A stretch of 64,000 nt of DNA. It comes from Sphingomonas gei. Its GTDB lineage: Bacteria; Pseudomonadota; Alphaproteobacteria; Sphingomonadales; Sphingomonadaceae. The stretch covers positions 124,001 through 188,000 of the forward strand of contig NZ_SRXT01000005.1 in the NCBI RefSeq assembly GCF_004792685.1. Direction: 5' to 3'. The translations under genes and the position numbers were made by a program. This document shows, piece after piece, positions 24,697 to 33,997 of this stretch (position 1 is the stretch's first letter; each line of letters opens with the position of its first letter). Below the pieces are notes generated by a model. The model was not told the DNA's origin. It was given only the letters and a program-made list of their open reading frames with translations, and searched no databases.

Positions 24697-27366
24697 TTAC
24701 GCGGCGAGGTTGCGCAGGACGTATTGCAGGATGCCGCCGTGGAGGAAATATTCCAGCTCGTTGACCGTATCGATGCGGCAGCGGGTCTGGAAGGTCTCTG
24801 TCTTGCCGTCGGCGCGGGTGAGGGTGACCTGGACGTCCTGGCGCGGGCGGATCGCGGCGACGCCGGTGATGGTGAAGGTCTCCGAGCCGTCGAGCCGCAG
24901 CGTCTGGCGCGTCACGCCCTCGGCGAACTGGAGCGGTAGCACGCCCATGCCGACGAGGTTCGAGCGGTGAATACGCTCGAAGCTCTCGGTAATAACCGCG
25001 CGGACACCGAGAAGATTAGTTCCCTTCGCCGCCCAGTCACGCGAAGATCCGGTGCCGTATTCCTTGCCGGCGACTACGACTAGCGGCGTGCCGTCTGCTT
25101 TGTGGCGCATCGCGGCGTCATAGATCGGCATGACCTGATCGTGATACTTGGTCATGCCGCCTTCCACGCCGGCGACCATCTCGTTCTTGATGCGGATGTT
25201 GGCGAAGGTGCCGCGGACCATGATCTCGTCGTTGCCGCGGCGCGCGCCATAGCTGTTGAAGTCCTTGCGCGAGACCTGATGATCCTGGAGGAACTTGCCC
25301 GCGGGGCTGTCCGCCTTGATCGAACCGGCGGGCGAAATATGATCGGTGGTGATCGAATCGCCGAGGATCGCCAACGGCTTGGCGTCAATGATGTCCTGCA
25401 CCGGGGCGGGGGTCATCGTCATGCCTTCGAAGTAAGGCGGGTTGTGGATGTAGGTGCTCGCGGTGGGCCAGCGATAGGTGTCCGAACCCTCGATGGTGAT
25501 GCCCTGCCAATGCTTGTCGCCGAGGTACACGTTCGAATATCGGGTACGGAACATCTCGTCGTCGATGTTGGCAGCCATGAGCCCCGCGATTTCCGCGTTC
25601 GAGGGCCAGATGTCCTTGAGGAAGACCGGGCCGTTGGTGCCCTCGCCGATCGGCGTCTCGTACATGTCCTCGGTGACCGTGCCCTTGAGCGCATAGGCGA
25701 CGACCAAAGGCGGCGAGGCGAGGAAATTGGCGCGCACGTCGGGCGAGACGCGGCCCTCGAAATTGCGATTGCCCGACAGCACTGACGCCGCGACGATGTC
25801 GTTGCCGTTGATCGCCGCCGAGATCGGCTCGGCGAGCGGGCCCGAATTGCCGATGCAGGTGGTGCAGCCATAGCCGACGAGGTTGAACCCGATCGCGTCG
25901 AGATCCTCGCTCAGCCCGGCCTTGTTGAGATAGTCGGTGACGACCTGCGATCCGGGGGCGAGGCTGGTCTTGACCCACGGCTTGCGGGTCAGCCCGAGCG
26001 CGCGTGCCTTGCGCGCGACGAGGCCCGCGGCGATCAGCACCGAGGGGTTCGAGGTGTTGGTGCAGCTGGTGATCGCGGCGATCACCACGTCACCGTCGCC
26101 GATGTCATGCTCGGCGCCCTCGACCGCGACGCGCTCGGCACGGTCCTTGTGGTAGATCTTCTGCAGATCGGCGTTGAACACTTCGTCGACCACGTCGAGG
26201 CTCACCCGGTCCTGCGGGCGCTTGGGGCCGGCGAGCGACGGGCGCACGCAGCTCATGTCGAGCTCGAGCGTGTCGGTGAAGATCGGCTCGGGGCCGTCGA
26301 CCAGATGCCACATGCCCTGCGCCTTGGCATAGGCCTCGACCAGGGCGATCGTCTCGTCCGGGCGGCCGGTGAGCCGCATATAATCCATCGTCTTCTCGTC
26401 GATCGGGAAGAAGCCGCAGGTCGCGCCATATTCGGGCGCCATGTTGGCGATCGTCGCACGATCGGCGAGCGTCATCGAATGCAGCCCGGGGCCGTAGAAT
26501 TCGACGAAGCGGCCGACCACGCCCTTGGCGCGCAGCATTTGGGTGACGGTGAGCACCAGATCGGTGGCGGTGATGCCCTCGGCGAGCGCGCCGGTCAGCT
26601 TGAAGCCGACGACTTCGGGGATCAGCATCGACACCGGCTGGCCGAGCATCGCGGCCTCGGCCTCGATCCCGCCGACGCCCCAGCCGAGCACGCCGAGGCC
26701 GTTGACCATCGTGGTGTGGCTGTCGGTGCCGACGAGCGTGTCGGGATAGGCGATCGTGCTGCCGTCGGGCGCCTGCGACGACCAGACCGACTGCGCGATA
26801 TATTCGAGATTGACCTGGTGGCAGATGCCGGTGCCGGGGGGGACGACCTTGAAATTGTCGAGCGCCTTCGAGCCCCATTTGAGGAACTCGTAGCGCTCGT
26901 TGTTGCGCTCATATTCGAGCTCGACATTCTGGCCGAACGCCTGCGGCGTGCCGAACTCGTCGACCATCACCGAGTGATCGATGACGAGATGGACGGGGAC
27001 CTGCGGATTGATCTTGGCCGGATTGCCGCCGAGCTTGGTGATCGCGTCGCGCATCGCGGCGAGATCGACGACGCAGGGCACGCCGGTGAAATCCTGCATC
27101 AGCACGCGGGCGGGGCGATACTGGATCTCGCGGTTCGAGCGCGCGTCCTTCTGCCAGTCGACGATCGCCTGGGCATCGTCCTTCGTCACGGTCTTGCCGT
27201 CCTCGAAGCGCAGCATGTTCTCGAGCAGCACCTTCATGCTGAACGGCAGGCGGCTGATGTCGCCGAGCTTCTTCGCCGCCTTGGGGAGCGAATAATAATT
27301 GTAGGTCTGGCTGCCGACGGTGAGCGTGTCGCGAGTGCCGAGCGTATCGTTGCCGATGGCGGTCAT
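24697..27366 (-). CDS. acnA: Aconitate hydratase A
   Basis: Interconverts citrate and isocitrate through cis-aconitate in the TCA cycle, and so supplies isocitrate to both isocitrate dehydrogenase and the AceA made nearby. It has 889 residues, the usual AcnA length. The [4Fe-4S] cluster cysteines are seen in [11 protein letters not shown] and [14 protein letters not shown]. Other signatures are [33 protein letters not shown], and in the swivel domain [15 protein letters not shown]. The start is [15 protein letters not shown], with gtttcttttcctt-like sequence before it and only a weak purine run. A dyad (27418-27430) and a G-rich tract lie upstream. Confidence 0.97.
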   Translation of the reverse strand: MTAIGNDTLGTRDTLTVGSQTYNYYSLPKAAKKLGDISRLPFSMKVLLENMLRFEDGKTVTKDDAQAIVDWQKDARSNREIQYRPARVLMQDFTGVPCVVDLAAMRDAITKLGGNPAKINPQVPVHLVIDHSVMVDEFGTPQAFGQNVELEYERNNERYEFLKWGSKALDNFKVVPPGTGICHQVNLEYIAQSVWSSQAPDGSTIAYPDTLVGTDSHTTMVNGLGVLGWGVGGIEAEAAMLGQPVSMLIPEVVGFKLTGALAEGITATDLVLTVTQMLRAKGVVGRFVEFYGPGLHSMTLADRATIANMAPEYGATCGFFPIDEKTMDYMRLTGRPDETIALVEAYAKAQGMWHLVDGPEPIFTDTLELDMSCVRPSLAGPKRPQDRVSLDVVDEVFNADLQKIYHKDRAERVAVEGAEHDIGDGDVVIAAITSCTNTSNPSVLIAAGLVARKARALGLTRKPWVKTSLAPGSQVVTDYLNKAGLSEDLDAIGFNLVGYGCTTCIGNSGPLAEPISAAINGNDIVAASVLSGNRNFEGRVSPDVRANFLASPPLVVAYALKGTVTEDMYETPIGEGTNGPVFLKDIWPSNAEIAGLMAANIDDEMFRTRYSNVYLGDKHWQGITIEGSDTYRWPTASTYIHNPPYFEGMTMTPAPVQDIIDAKPLAILGDSITTDHISPAGSIKADSPAGKFLQDHQVSRKDFNSYGARRGNDEIMVRGTFANIRIKNEMVAGVEGGMTKYHDQVMPIYDAAMRHKADGTPLVVVAGKEYGTGSSRDWAAKGTNLLGVRAVITESFERIHRSNLVGMGVLPLQFAEGVTRQTLRLDGSETFTITGVAAIRPRQDVQVTLTRADGKTETFQTRCRIDTVNELEYFLHGGILQYVLRNLAA

Positions 27367-27802
27367 GGGGCGCGGGGTCCTTTTCTTCTGTCCGGCCCGG
27401 GCGCTCGGGGGACGCTAGTCCTTATAGGACCGCGCGGGCGCGCCGGTAGGGTGCTGCGAATGCGAGATTCGTGGCGGCCTTAGCAAGGGGGGGAGGGGAG
27501 GGGAAGGGGAGGGGGGTGGAAGGTGACGGGTCTTACCAACGGCCTTAGACGGGCGAGCGGGATTTGGCGGCTAGCCGCAAGTCCGCTTTTGGGTGACGGA
27601 GCGCAGAAAACCGCCATCCGTTCAGGCTACTAGGCACGCGCAAAACGAGCTTCCATCGACTGTCGCGTGCCGCCCTCGGATTTCGCCAGGCGCATGCATC
27701 TTCGCGTGCGTAACGGGTGCCGTGCCTGCGGCTTCGCTATCGCGCAGCAATGTCCTCAGTTGTGGCGACACCAGCGTAGCTGTCGCCGCTCGATGCGTAC
27801 TC
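27367..27802. other. Gene-free stretch upstream of acnA: promoter, G-run tract, low-information spacer
   Basis: The left end is the acnA promoter region. It contains GTCCT-TAT-AGGAC at 27418-27430, whose minus-strand reading CTATAAGG could hold a -10 element. A run of G blocks lies at 27487-27518. From about 27530 to 27800 no gene is convincing; a 76-codon plus-strand frame there has no ribosome site or family look. This part marks the boundary between core metabolism and the PIN/ImmA pair. Confidence 0.55.
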
Positions 27803-28297
27803 TCAATCGGCCCATCCGGTTGAGAAATTCAATACGTTCAGAAACTCCACCGGGCTTCGCCATTGGACCCCGATGTCACCGCAAATATTTGGGATATGGC
27901 GGTTCGCCCCTTGCCTCCCCGGCTTAGAGATCTCGGCTGTCACAACGAGCCGATCATTGGGATCGACAAGTGCCGCGGCGATTAGGAATGGGTCCTTGCC
28001 GATCGTCTCAATATCTTCTTCGGACGGGTCATCGCCGTAAAGCGCCGAGACCGCCTGGACGAGAGCAGGCACCGGCGCCTCACCGAACAGCAACGCGTCT
28101 TTCGACGCCGCTTTCGCCATCCATTCGGCGAGCGCATCGTTTCCGTCCTCGACCTCCGCATAGATAGCAGCTGGCATCTTGATCGTGCCAAGCGCGCCAT
28201 AATGCCGTAGCCATTCCCAGAACTCAGGCACGCGATGGAGCGCGTAATAGGTGTTGTGAGCCGTGATCAACGTGCTGGCGTCGATCAAGTAGAGCAC
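27803..28297 (-). CDS. PIN-like (DUF4411) toxin
   Basis: Protein of 164 residues. It begins MLYLIDASTLITAHNTYYAL with Asp6 and continues with FWEWLRHYG, a VEDGNDALAEWMA segment, IGKDPFLIAAALV, VVTAEIS and IPNICGDIGV; these are the conserved blocks of the DUF4411 branch of PIN nucleases, with the acidic residues in place. It is expected to cut RNA when free of its partner. It starts with GTG two bases after the stop of the XRE-ImmA gene, so the pair forms an operon. Base composition looks less GC-rich than in flanking genes, which suggests acquisition. Confidence 0.88.
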   Translation of the reverse strand: MLYLIDASTLITAHNTYYALHRVPEFWEWLRHYGALGTIKMPAAIYAEVEDGNDALAEWMAKAASKDALLFGEAPVPALVQAVSALYGDDPSEEDIETIGKDPFLIAAALVDPNDRLVVTAEISKPGRQGANRHIPNICGDIGVQWRSPVEFLNVLNFSTGWAD

Positions 28298-28299
28298 GA

Positions 28300-29487
28300 T
28301 CAGGCTGCCCGAACCGGATGTGCAGCGTCACCGATGAGCGAGTAGACCGCCATTGGCTTCACCCCGAGCATCTTCGCCGCACGAACTGGAGTCACTGACC
28401 CCTCGCGGATGCCCCTTTTCACCAAGCTGAGCAAAGCGGCACCAACGCGATGACGGCGGATTGTATAGTAACTTGGCCCGCCTTCACGCTCGCGATTGGC
28501 GGCGCGCTCGTTCGCTCGCAGAGCAAGCCATTCATGTCGGAAGCTATCCGTCAATTCGCGCCACCGAGCCTCGGTAATTCGGCCCGCAAGCCGAAGTCGA
28601 TAGGCCACCATCGATCGGCTCACCCGCCACTGGTTAGCGGCGGCGTTGATGGCAGGCCTGATATTGGCAATAGGTAGACCAGCGATTTCGGCGTCATCGA
28701 CAAGTATCGCGGCTGCGACTTCATTGCACAGCCGCTCGATGCCTGCTGCCGCCATCGTCCCCCCGCTCACGCCGGTCGCCCCGATACACAGGTGGGCCAA
28801 TTCATGAAGTAGCGTGAAGGACCAAGCGGACTTTGCGTCCTGGTCGTTGACGACGACGAAAGGTGCGACCCGGTCAGCGATCGCAAAGCCTCGAAAGACG
28901 CTCACCTCAATGGCCGTCTGCCAACTTCCGAGGCTCCCGGCCAACAACACGTAAACACCGGCTCGCTCGGCACACGCCCGCAGGTAAGCGAAAGCAGCGT
29001 CCCTAGTTTGCGCGGCGCGATAGAGCGCGCGATCGAACGCGATACCTTCGACGATGGTGTCCGCTATGGCAGTAACGCTGTCGCCCGCCTGCTGCGATGC
29101 GACGAAGCCAACTTCGTCGGTTTCGTCATCGTCTTCAAGCAACTCACGAACCAGCGCCTGACGTGCCTTGATGTCGCGAAGCAGCGCGTCCAGAAGCGAG
29201 TTTGCCGGATCGCCTTGCTCGGGAAGCGTTCGGAAATCTTGTCCAACTTCGGCTTTCCGGGGTACCTGCGGCAGATAGAATGTCAGCAGCGGGCGGCGGT
29301 ATTGCTTAGCCATGCGATTCAGCAGCGTAGTGCTAGGCTCGCCCTCCCCAGCTTCTAGGGCGGCTAGGCGATCCGCACCACTACTCGCCTTGGTTGCGTT
29401 CAGCTGTATCCGACGCGCGGCTTCAACGAGATCGTAGCCCGCAGTTTCGCGCGCCCAGCGCAATATCTCAGGTTCAACTTGTGGCAT
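28300..29487 (-). CDS. XRE / ImmA-IrrE (COG2856) antitoxin-like protein
   Basis: Protein of 395 residues. The N-terminal helix-turn-helix spans about 5-75 (ILRWARETAGYDLVEAARRI then DRLAALEAGEGEPSTTLLNR). An ImmA/IrrE metallopeptidase domain follows, with the zinc motif HELAH at 228-232 and a downstream Glu region (IERLCNEVAAAILVDD). The C-terminal third is extra and includes a second short helix-turn-helix-like piece (VTPVRAAKMLGVKPMAVYSLIG). The family is known to pair with PIN-like toxins, as here. The frame extends to 29526, but the domain starts at MPQVEPEIL. It probably represses its own promoter and may be controlled by proteolysis. Confidence 0.88.
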   Translation of the reverse strand: MPQVEPEILRWARETAGYDLVEAARRIQLNATKASSGADRLAALEAGEGEPSTTLLNRMAKQYRRPLLTFYLPQVPRKAEVGQDFRTLPEQGDPANSLLDALLRDIKARQALVRELLEDDDETDEVGFVASQQAGDSVTAIADTIVEGIAFDRALYRAAQTRDAAFAYLRACAERAGVYVLLAGSLGSWQTAIEVSVFRGFAIADRVAPFVVVNDQDAKSAWSFTLLHELAHLCIGATGVSGGTMAAAGIERLCNEVAAAILVDDAEIAGLPIANIRPAINAAANQWRVSRSMVAYRLRLAGRITEARWRELTDSFRHEWLALRANERAANREREGGPSYYTIRRHRVGAALLSLVKRGIREGSVTPVRAAKMLGVKPMAVYSLIGDAAHPVRAA

Positions 29488-29813
29488 GTCCTCGCGCCCG
29501 TCCCCACGGGAAAACACCGCGGGCACGAGACTTAAAGCGCGACGGCCGTTTGTCGATCCGAAACTTCAGCCAGCCTCATTTACCAGCGATAAACGACAGG
29601 TTTCAGCCATCCGCGACATTGCGTTGAACGGCATGAGGTGGGGCGCTCAGCCGTCGGTCAGCGATGAGGTCGCTTTTGCGTATGTTCGCACGCCTTGCGA
29701 CCCCTTCGCCACCTCGCGATGTTGCATCCCCGGAACAAAACGCCGCTCCGTTTATTTTTGCCCCGAACCGATTGCGCGCGTGTTGCGGGCAACGAAGACA
29801 GGGGAGTCCCATC
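29488..29813. other. Gene-free stretch between the antitoxin gene and the lipoprotein gene
   Basis: This divergent region must hold promoters for the minus-strand TA operon and the plus-strand lipoprotein gene. A GGAAC at about 29749 followed by CGTT has a spacer of only 12 bases, so it is not accepted as a stress-sigma promoter. An AT-rich patch (cgtttatttttg) lies near 29755. No open frame with a ribosome site was seen. Confidence 0.5.
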
Positions 29814-30083
29814 ATGAAGAAGATTTTCGCTTTGAGCGCCGTGGCCGGGCTCGTCGCCCTTTCGGCATGCAACAGCTCGCCGCGCGAGCAGGCCGCGGAC
29901 AATATCGAGGCCAATGCAGAGGCAGTCGCGGACAATTTCGACGCCGCAGCGGATAACGCTACGACGCCCGCGGCCGAGCAGGCGCTCGACAACACCGCCG
30001 CCGCGATCCGTGAGACCGGCGACCAGAAGGCCGAGGACATGCGGACCAACGACCCGGATACCAACCTGTCCAACGGCATGTAA
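29814..30083 (+). CDS. Small lipoprotein
   Basis: Protein of 89 residues with a lipoprotein signal peptide MKKIFALSAVAGLVALSAC; the lipobox LSAC places the lipid-carrying cysteine at 19. The mature part is a highly acidic, alanine- and asparagine-rich helix with repeated EAxADNxDAAADN-like units and no tryptophan. It is preceded by AGGGGAG and followed by an intrinsic terminator, so it is a single-gene transcript. Similar small acidic lipoproteins are common in sphingomonads; I know no function. Confidence 0.85.
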   Translation: MKKIFALSAVAGLVALSACNSSPREQAADNIEANAEAVADNFDAAADNATTPAAEQALDNTAAAIRETGDQKAEDMRTNDPDTNLSNGM

Positions 30084-30133
30084 TTCGACGCTTAGACAGA
30101 CCGGGCTGCTCCCACGCAGGCGGTCCGGACTGG

Positions 30134-30172
30134 AGGGGCGCTCGCATCGCGGGCGCCCCTTTCTGTTTGTTG
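30134..30172 (+). terminator. Intrinsic terminator of the small lipoprotein gene
   Basis: AGGGGCGC and GCGCCCCT form a GC-rich stem around a loop, followed by tttctgtttgtt. Confidence 0.85.
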
Positions 30173-30335
30173 CGCTATGACCGCCTCCGTCTCGCTTGCG
30201 GCGAGGCCCCCCAGGTCACGCCGCGCGTCCCACCTCCCCCGCTTCTCGGGGAGGATTTGCTTGTTCCTATTTGGTTCTTTCAATGTAGGAAATTATGGCA
30301 TAATTGGTTCGACTCGCATTAGGGGAGTCGCACAG

Positions 30336-31160
30336 ATGTCCACGCCGCCGGGTTGGACCCGCCAGCCCGCCGCGAAGCCGTTCGCGCGGTGGAGTGCCGA
30401 TACCGAGCAGGCTTTCCTGTTCGCGCTGCGGCTCACCGGTCGGGTGCGCGATGCGGCGGCGGCGATCGGCCGGTCGACCGCGACGGCTTATGTGCGGCGG
30501 CGGCGCGATGCCGGGTTTGCGGCGCGCTGGGACGCCGTGGTCGAAGAGCAGCAGACGGGGTGGATCGCCGAGCAGGGCAAGGCGGTGCGCGCGCTGGCCG
30601 ACGAGCCTTTGGGCGACCTGCGGCTGCGGCGCGACGGGTGGAGCGAGGCGCGGCGCAAATTGTTCCTGCGCGCGCTCTCCGAGACCGGATCGGTGCGCGA
30701 CGCCTGTGCGCGGGCGCGGATCTCGTCGACTTCGGCCTATCGGCTGCGCGACCAGTGCGCGCGCTTCGCCGGCGATTGGGAAAAGGCGCTGGCGACGCAG
30801 GCAGTGACGATCGAGCAAGTCGCCTATGAGCGGGCGGTGATCGGCTGGGAGGAGCCGATCGTCCAGGGCGGGCAGATTGTCGGGCAGCGCTGGCGCTATT
30901 CGGAATCGCTGCTGCGGGCGCTGGTGCTGCACGAGCAGCGCGCAGCGGGGCCGGCGATGGCGGGCGCGGCGGGGCGGCGGGGCGGGCGCGGTCACGGGGC
31001 GCAGTACCAGAAGCCGCTGGCGACGCGCGAGGAGACCAACGCCGCGCTCGCCAAGGCGCTCGCCGGGGCGCAGCGGCGGATGGCGCTGGCGCAAGAGGCG
31101 GAATGGGCGCGCTGGCGGGCCTGCTGGGGGACGTCGCCGCGAGGGGAGGGGTCTGGGTAG
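30336..31160 (+). CDS. Protein with duplicated helix-turn-helix-like unit
   Basis: Protein of 274 residues with a clear ribosome site (AGGGGAG). Two units of about 50 residues resemble each other: residues 20-68 (FLFALRLTGRVRDAAAAIGR, then STATAYVRRRRDAGFAARWD) and 103-152 (LFLRALSETGSVRDACARAR, then ISSTSAYRLRDQCARFAGDW). Each reads like a helix-turn-helix of the terminase-small-subunit or resolvase kind. The rest is arginine- and alanine-rich with a charged C-terminus. No nuclease or integrase motif is visible. It may bind DNA; its role is unknown. It stands alone between the lipoprotein gene and the barrel gene, with an AT-rich promoter-like stretch before it. Confidence 0.75.
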   Translation: MSTPPGWTRQPAAKPFARWSADTEQAFLFALRLTGRVRDAAAAIGRSTATAYVRRRRDAGFAARWDAVVEEQQTGWIAEQGKAVRALADEPLGDLRLRRDGWSEARRKLFLRALSETGSVRDACARARISSTSAYRLRDQCARFAGDWEKALATQAVTIEQVAYERAVIGWEEPIVQGGQIVGQRWRYSESLLRALVLHEQRAAGPAMAGAAGRRGGRGHGAQYQKPLATREETNAALAKALAGAQRRMALAQEAEWARWRACWGTSPRGEGSG

Positions 31161-31177
31161 GGCATTCGCCCTTTTGT

Positions 31178-31284
31178 CGTCATCCGCGCGAAAGCGGGGA
31201 CCCATCTCCTGACCGAGCGGCAAAATGCGCCGGTGGGTTCGTGGATAGTGCGGGAGATGGATCCCCGCTTTCGCGCGGATGACG
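31178..31284. repeat. Interspersed inverted repeat, family C, copy 1
   Basis: cgtcatccgcgcgaaagcgg then ggacccatctcct is mirrored by gggagatggatccccgcttt then cgcgcggatgacg, with about 35 bases between the arms. It separates convergent genes. Other copies: 36238-36270 (one arm) and 50429-50511. Confidence 0.88.
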
Positions 31285-31295
31285 ATTGGTCCGGC

Positions 31296-32612
31296 TCAGA
31301 ACGCCGCGGTCAGGTTGACCGAGCCGTATCGGGTCCACCGTCCTGGCGGGGCGTTGGGTGCCTCGCGCAGGAAGCGGCCCTTGGCGAGGAGGACGGCGTC
31401 GAGCTCGAGCTTGAGCGCCCTGGTCAATTGGTGGCGGAGGCGGGCGTCGAATTGGGTGCCGGCGAAATCGCCGGCGCGGCCGGTGGGGTCGCGCACGCCG
31501 GTGGTCGAGAAGCTGTCCTGCGCCGCGGCCAGCCAGATCGGGCGGAGGCTGGCCATCGCGTCGGTGCGCGGGCCGGGAATGGCCTCGATGCGCAAGGCGG
31601 GGCTGAGGAAATTGGCGCGGCCGAAGGCGTTGTAGAGGCCCGAAGGGCCGAGATCGGCGCGGCGCATGCCGAACAAGGTATCGAAGCGGGTGTTGCGCCC
31701 GCCGGGGCGATCGCCGCTGGCATGGTCATATTCGAGCGAGAGCCGCGGCTTCCAGCCGGTGGCGGAGGTATAGCCGGCCTCGGCGTGGACGAACCAGGCG
31801 GCGACTTGCTGGCGCGGCGCGGTTGCGGCGGTGCTGGCGGAGATGCGGCCGCGCTGGACGATGGCTTCGGCTTCGTAGTCGGCGTGGCCGGGGGCGGGGT
31901 CGCGGAGCAGGCGGAGCGAGGCAGTGTCGAGCGAGCGGTCGCGGGTGGGGCGGCCGGGGCGGTCGCGCTCGCCGAGATGGAAGAACGACGCTTCGAGCGT
32001 GGCCGGGCCGAGCGCGCGGGTGCGGCTGACCAGGCCACCCCACAGGACCAGGTCGAAGCCTTCGCGGTCCAGGGCTACCTTGTTGTCGCGCAGGTCTTCG
32101 AGGGTATCGGGGCGGCGCTGCTGGGGGAGGGTGTAGACCAAGGCCGCCTTCCAGCCGGTGCGCCAGGCCAGATCGGCGCGCAGGCCGGTATAGCCATTGG
32201 TGGTGTTGCGGTAATCGTCGGCGGCGACGAGGCGGCGCGAACCGAGATTGAGCGTGAAGCGGCCGGCCTGGAGCGTGGCGGTGCTGCCGGCACCGAGCAG
32301 GCCCTGGGCGCGGAACTCGGCATAGGCCTGGACGAGCTCGACCGGATTGACTTCGCCGGTGGTGATCGGGGTGCCGCGGTCGCCGCCATAGACGCGGCTG
32401 TCCCACAGTTCGGCGACGAGGCGGACGGGGCCGTCCTTATATTCGGCGAGGAGCGTGGTGCGCAGGTTGACGAGGTCGTCGCTGGCGTTGGACCCGGCGC
32501 GCGGCTGGCCCTCGATCGCCTCGTAGCGCAGGCGCGCGGTGCCCGACAGCGAGAGCTCCTGCGCGGCGGCGGGAGTGGCGCTTGCCACGAGCGCGAGGCA
32601 CAAGGCGCGCAT
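31296..32612 (-). CDS. Alginate-export-like outer membrane barrel in the chromate operon
   Basis: Outer membrane beta-barrel of 438 residues. A signal peptide (MRALCLALVASATPAAA) precedes a long run of amphipathic strands beginning LSLSGTARLRYEAIEGQPRA and continuing with AELWDSRVYGGDRGTPITTG, FTLNLGSRRLVAADDYRNTT and a C-terminal phenylalanine (VNLTAAF). This matches the alginate-export (AlgE-like) barrel family. Its ATG overlaps the chrA stop by one base (TGATG), so it is coupled to chrA. It may let chromate or another anion cross the outer membrane, which is inference from position. There is no alginate gene nearby. Confidence 0.85.
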   Translation of the reverse strand: MRALCLALVASATPAAAQELSLSGTARLRYEAIEGQPRAGSNASDDLVNLRTTLLAEYKDGPVRLVAELWDSRVYGGDRGTPITTGEVNPVELVQAYAEFRAQGLLGAGSTATLQAGRFTLNLGSRRLVAADDYRNTTNGYTGLRADLAWRTGWKAALVYTLPQQRRPDTLEDLRDNKVALDREGFDLVLWGGLVSRTRALGPATLEASFFHLGERDRPGRPTRDRSLDTASLRLLRDPAPGHADYEAEAIVQRGRISASTAATAPRQQVAAWFVHAEAGYTSATGWKPRLSLEYDHASGDRPGGRNTRFDTLFGMRRADLGPSGLYNAFGRANFLSPALRIEAIPGPRTDAMASLRPIWLAAAQDSFSTTGVRDPTGRAGDFAGTQFDARLRHQLTRALKLELDAVLLAKGRFLREAPNAPPGRWTRYGSVNLTAAF

Positions 32613-33997
32613 CAGCCGATCCAGCCGAGCAAGTGGAGCGCGATGCCGGCGGCGGCGGTGGCGAGCAGCGTGGGGATCACGCCGGCGCGCAGGACGAAGA
32701 TCGCGACTGCCGCGGCGAGTGCGAGGACGAAGGCGAAGGGGTCGAGGCTGGCGAGCACCGGCGCGTCGAAGCGGACCGGGCCGGCGGCGATGGGGAGGGT
32801 GGCGCGGAACAGCGAATGGAGCGCGAACCAGAGTGCGAGGTTGAGCACGACGCCGACCACCGCCGCGGTGATCGCCGAGAGCGCGCCCGAGACCGCGGCA
32901 TTGCCGCGCAGCCGCTCGATGAACGGCGCGCCGAGGAAGATCCACAGGAAGCAAGGCGTGAAGGTCACCCAGGTGGCGAGCAGGCCGCCGAGCGTGGCGG
33001 CGAGGAGCGGGTCGAGCCCGCCGGTGTCGCGATACGCGGCGAGGAAGCCGACGAACTGGAGCACCATGATCAGCGGGCCGGGGGTGGTCTCGGCCATGCC
33101 GAGTCCGTCGAGCATCTCGGTCGGGGCCAGCCAGCCATGGCCCTCGACGGCCTGCTGCGCGACATAAGCGAGCACCGCATAGGCGCCGCCGAAGGTCACC
33201 GCCGCCATCGTCGAGAAGAAAGTGGCGATGCGGCTGAAGACGTTGCCGGGGCCGAGGGTGAGGACCAGGACGAGCACCGGGAGCAGCCATAGCGCCAGCC
33301 AGACGAGCGCGGTGCGGGCGGTTTCACGCCAGCTCGGGCGGGCGTGGGCGGGGAGTTCCTCGCCGAGCAGGGTGTCGGCATCGACGACGATCGGGCCCTT
33401 GCCGCTGGCATGGCCGCCGCCGGGGGCGAAGGCGGGGTGGCCGGCGCGGCTCGTCGCCCAACCGATCAGCCCGGCGGCGAGCACGATCAGCGGGAAAGGC
33501 ACGCCGAGGAAGAAGATCGCGGCGAAGGCAGTGGCGGCGAGCAGGCGGGCGGCGCCTGTCCGCAGCGCGCGGCTGCCGATGCGGACCACTGCCTGGAGTA
33601 CTATCGCGAGCACTGCCGCCTTCAATCCGAAGAACAAAGCCGAGACGATCCCGACGCGGCCGTAGAGGACATAGACCCAGCTCAGCGCCATGATCGAAAT
33701 CGCGCCGGGGAGGACGAACAGCACGCCCGCGACGATCCCGCCGGCGGTGCGGTGCATCAGCCAGCCGATATAAGTGGCGAGCTGCTGCGCCTCGGGGCCG
33801 GGGAGGAGCATGCAATAATTGAGCGCGTGGAGAAAGCGCCGTTCGCCGATCCAGCGCTTCTCGTCGACGAGGATGCGGTGCATCACCGCGATCTGCCCCG
33901 CGGGCCCGCCGAACGACAGCAAGGCGATGCGCAGCCAGACCCGGGAGGCCTCGGCGAGGGTGACGGGTTGGGGCCTGTCCGGCGCGAGACCGGTCAT
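32612..33997 (-). CDS. chrA: Chromate efflux transporter ChrA
   Basis: Inner membrane exporter of 461 residues made of two homologous CHR halves, the long-chain ChrA form. The first half begins SFGGPAGQIAVMHRILVDEK and contains LLPGPEAQQLATYIGW; the second half repeats the pattern as TFGGAYAVLAYVAQQAVEGH and TTPGPLIMVLQFVGFLAAYR. About 10-12 hydrophobic segments are visible. ChrA drives chromate out of the cell with the membrane potential. Its ATG overlaps the chrB stop by four bases, and its own stop overlaps the barrel gene. Confidence 0.95.
   Translation of the reverse strand: MTGLAPDRPQPVTLAEASRVWLRIALLSFGGPAGQIAVMHRILVDEKRWIGERRFLHALNYCMLLPGPEAQQLATYIGWLMHRTAGGIVAGVLFVLPGAISIMALSWVYVLYGRVGIVSALFFGLKAAVLAIVLQAVVRIGSRALRTGAARLLAATAFAAIFFLGVPFPLIVLAAGLIGWATSRAGHPAFAPGGGHASGKGPIVVDADTLLGEELPAHARPSWRETARTALVWLALWLLPVLVLVLTLGPGNVFSRIATFFSTMAAVTFGGAYAVLAYVAQQAVEGHGWLAPTEMLDGLGMAETTPGPLIMVLQFVGFLAAYRDTGGLDPLLAATLGGLLATWVTFTPCFLWIFLGAPFIERLRGNAAVSGALSAITAAVVGVVLNLALWFALHSLFRATLPIAAGPVRFDAPVLASLDPFAFVLALAAAVAIFVLRAGVIPTLLATAAAGIALHLLGWIG

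Noticed and set aside
27593..27823. 76-codon plus-strand frame in the gap before the PIN gene
   Set aside because: No ribosome site, irregular composition and overlap with the end of the PIN gene.
29749..29770. EcfG-type promoter GGAAC...CGTT before the small lipoprotein
   Set aside because: The spacer is 12 bases, whereas 16-17 are needed.
30336..31160. Prophage terminase small subunit
   Set aside because: The helix-turn-helix-like units invite this call, but no large terminase, portal, capsid or integrase gene is near, so I leave it unnamed.
31233..33167. 644-codon plus-strand frame across the barrel gene and chrA
   Set aside because: It is antisense to two genes with clear families and consists of Gly-, Ala- and Glu-rich repeats.
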